Assembly: GCA_049522565.1 (NCBI GenBank)
Contig: JBEKNT010000436.1
Span: forward strand, 1-5,643
Direction: 5' to 3'
Length of the DNA: 5,643 bases
Source of the DNA: JASHVB01 sp049522565
GTDB lineage: Bacteria; Pseudomonadota; Alphaproteobacteria; Acetobacterales; Acetobacteraceae
The notes beneath the pieces were generated by a model. That model did not search any database and was not told the origin of the DNA. It saw only the letters and a list, made by a program, of their open reading frames with translations. Shown piece after piece: positions 5,624 through 5,643 of this stretch. The number at the start of each line of letters is the position of its first letter. The first letter of the stretch is position 1. A program made the translations under genes and the position numbers.

Positions 5624-5643
5624 CATCGTCATGCCGACGAAGG
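5624..5643 (+). repeat. Possible truncated REP element at window edge
   Basis: The sequence CATGCCGACGAAGG at the very end looks like the left half of a REP of the GCCGACGAAGGTCGGC type, which I recall as common in high-GC alphaproteobacteria (it gives spurious MPTKVGIH peptides). The right arm lies outside the window, so this is a guess from half an element. Confidence 0.4.

Noticed and set aside
5631..5643. ATG at 5631 as the start of a divergent plus-strand gene (MPTK)
   Set aside because: There is no Shine-Dalgarno sequence upstream and the bases look like half of a known REP type. Sequence beyond the window is needed.

Overview
The window is strongly GC-rich by eye, with long open frames on both strands, which is typical of a high-GC proteobacterium. 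Protein style and REP-like intergenic repeats suggest an alphaproteobacterium, perhaps Rhodospirillales or Acetobacteraceae. That placement is inference; no marker gene is present.

All supported genes lie on the minus strand and read as one operon, entered from the right. (1) 5447-4656 is an ABC ATPase of the GldA/NosF-like type. (2) 4546-3815 is a six-helix ABC-2 permease of the GldF-like type. (3) 3810-1894 is a GldG-like auxiliary protein with a large periplasmic domain between two membrane helices. (4) 1784-576 is a DUF4340 protein with one N-terminal anchor and an Ala/Pro-rich tail. (5) 579-145 is a small cytoplasmic NUDIX hydrolase whose GTG start overlaps the DUF4340 stop. The first three form a Gld-type ABC module. 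DUF4340 is a frequent companion of this module, and its substrate in non-gliding bacteria is unknown. The two periplasmic proteins probably work with the ATPase/permease pair at the inner membrane. The NUDIX enzyme may be functionally linked or only co-expressed.

The operon is broken twice by repeats, and each gap between CDSs is 109 bp. Between ATPase and permease, two inverted copies (about 80% identical) of a 55-bp REP-like hairpin repeat are present. One supplies the C-terminal codons of the ATPase; the other carries the permease ribosome binding site. Between the gldG-like gene and DUF4340 lies a long, nearly perfect inverted repeat of 32-bp arms, of the kind that yields spurious 'FTTKTQRHE' peptides. 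It leaves DUF4340 without a visible Shine-Dalgarno sequence.

Upstream of the operon (5448-5643) are a strong ribosome binding site, a weak promoter candidate, a 21-bp-period repeat containing a palindrome, and what looks like the truncated start of another REP at the window edge. Downstream (1-144) is GC-rich non-coding sequence with a G/C hairpin at 98-122 and no convincing gene. The long plus-strand frames are antisense shadows of these five genes.
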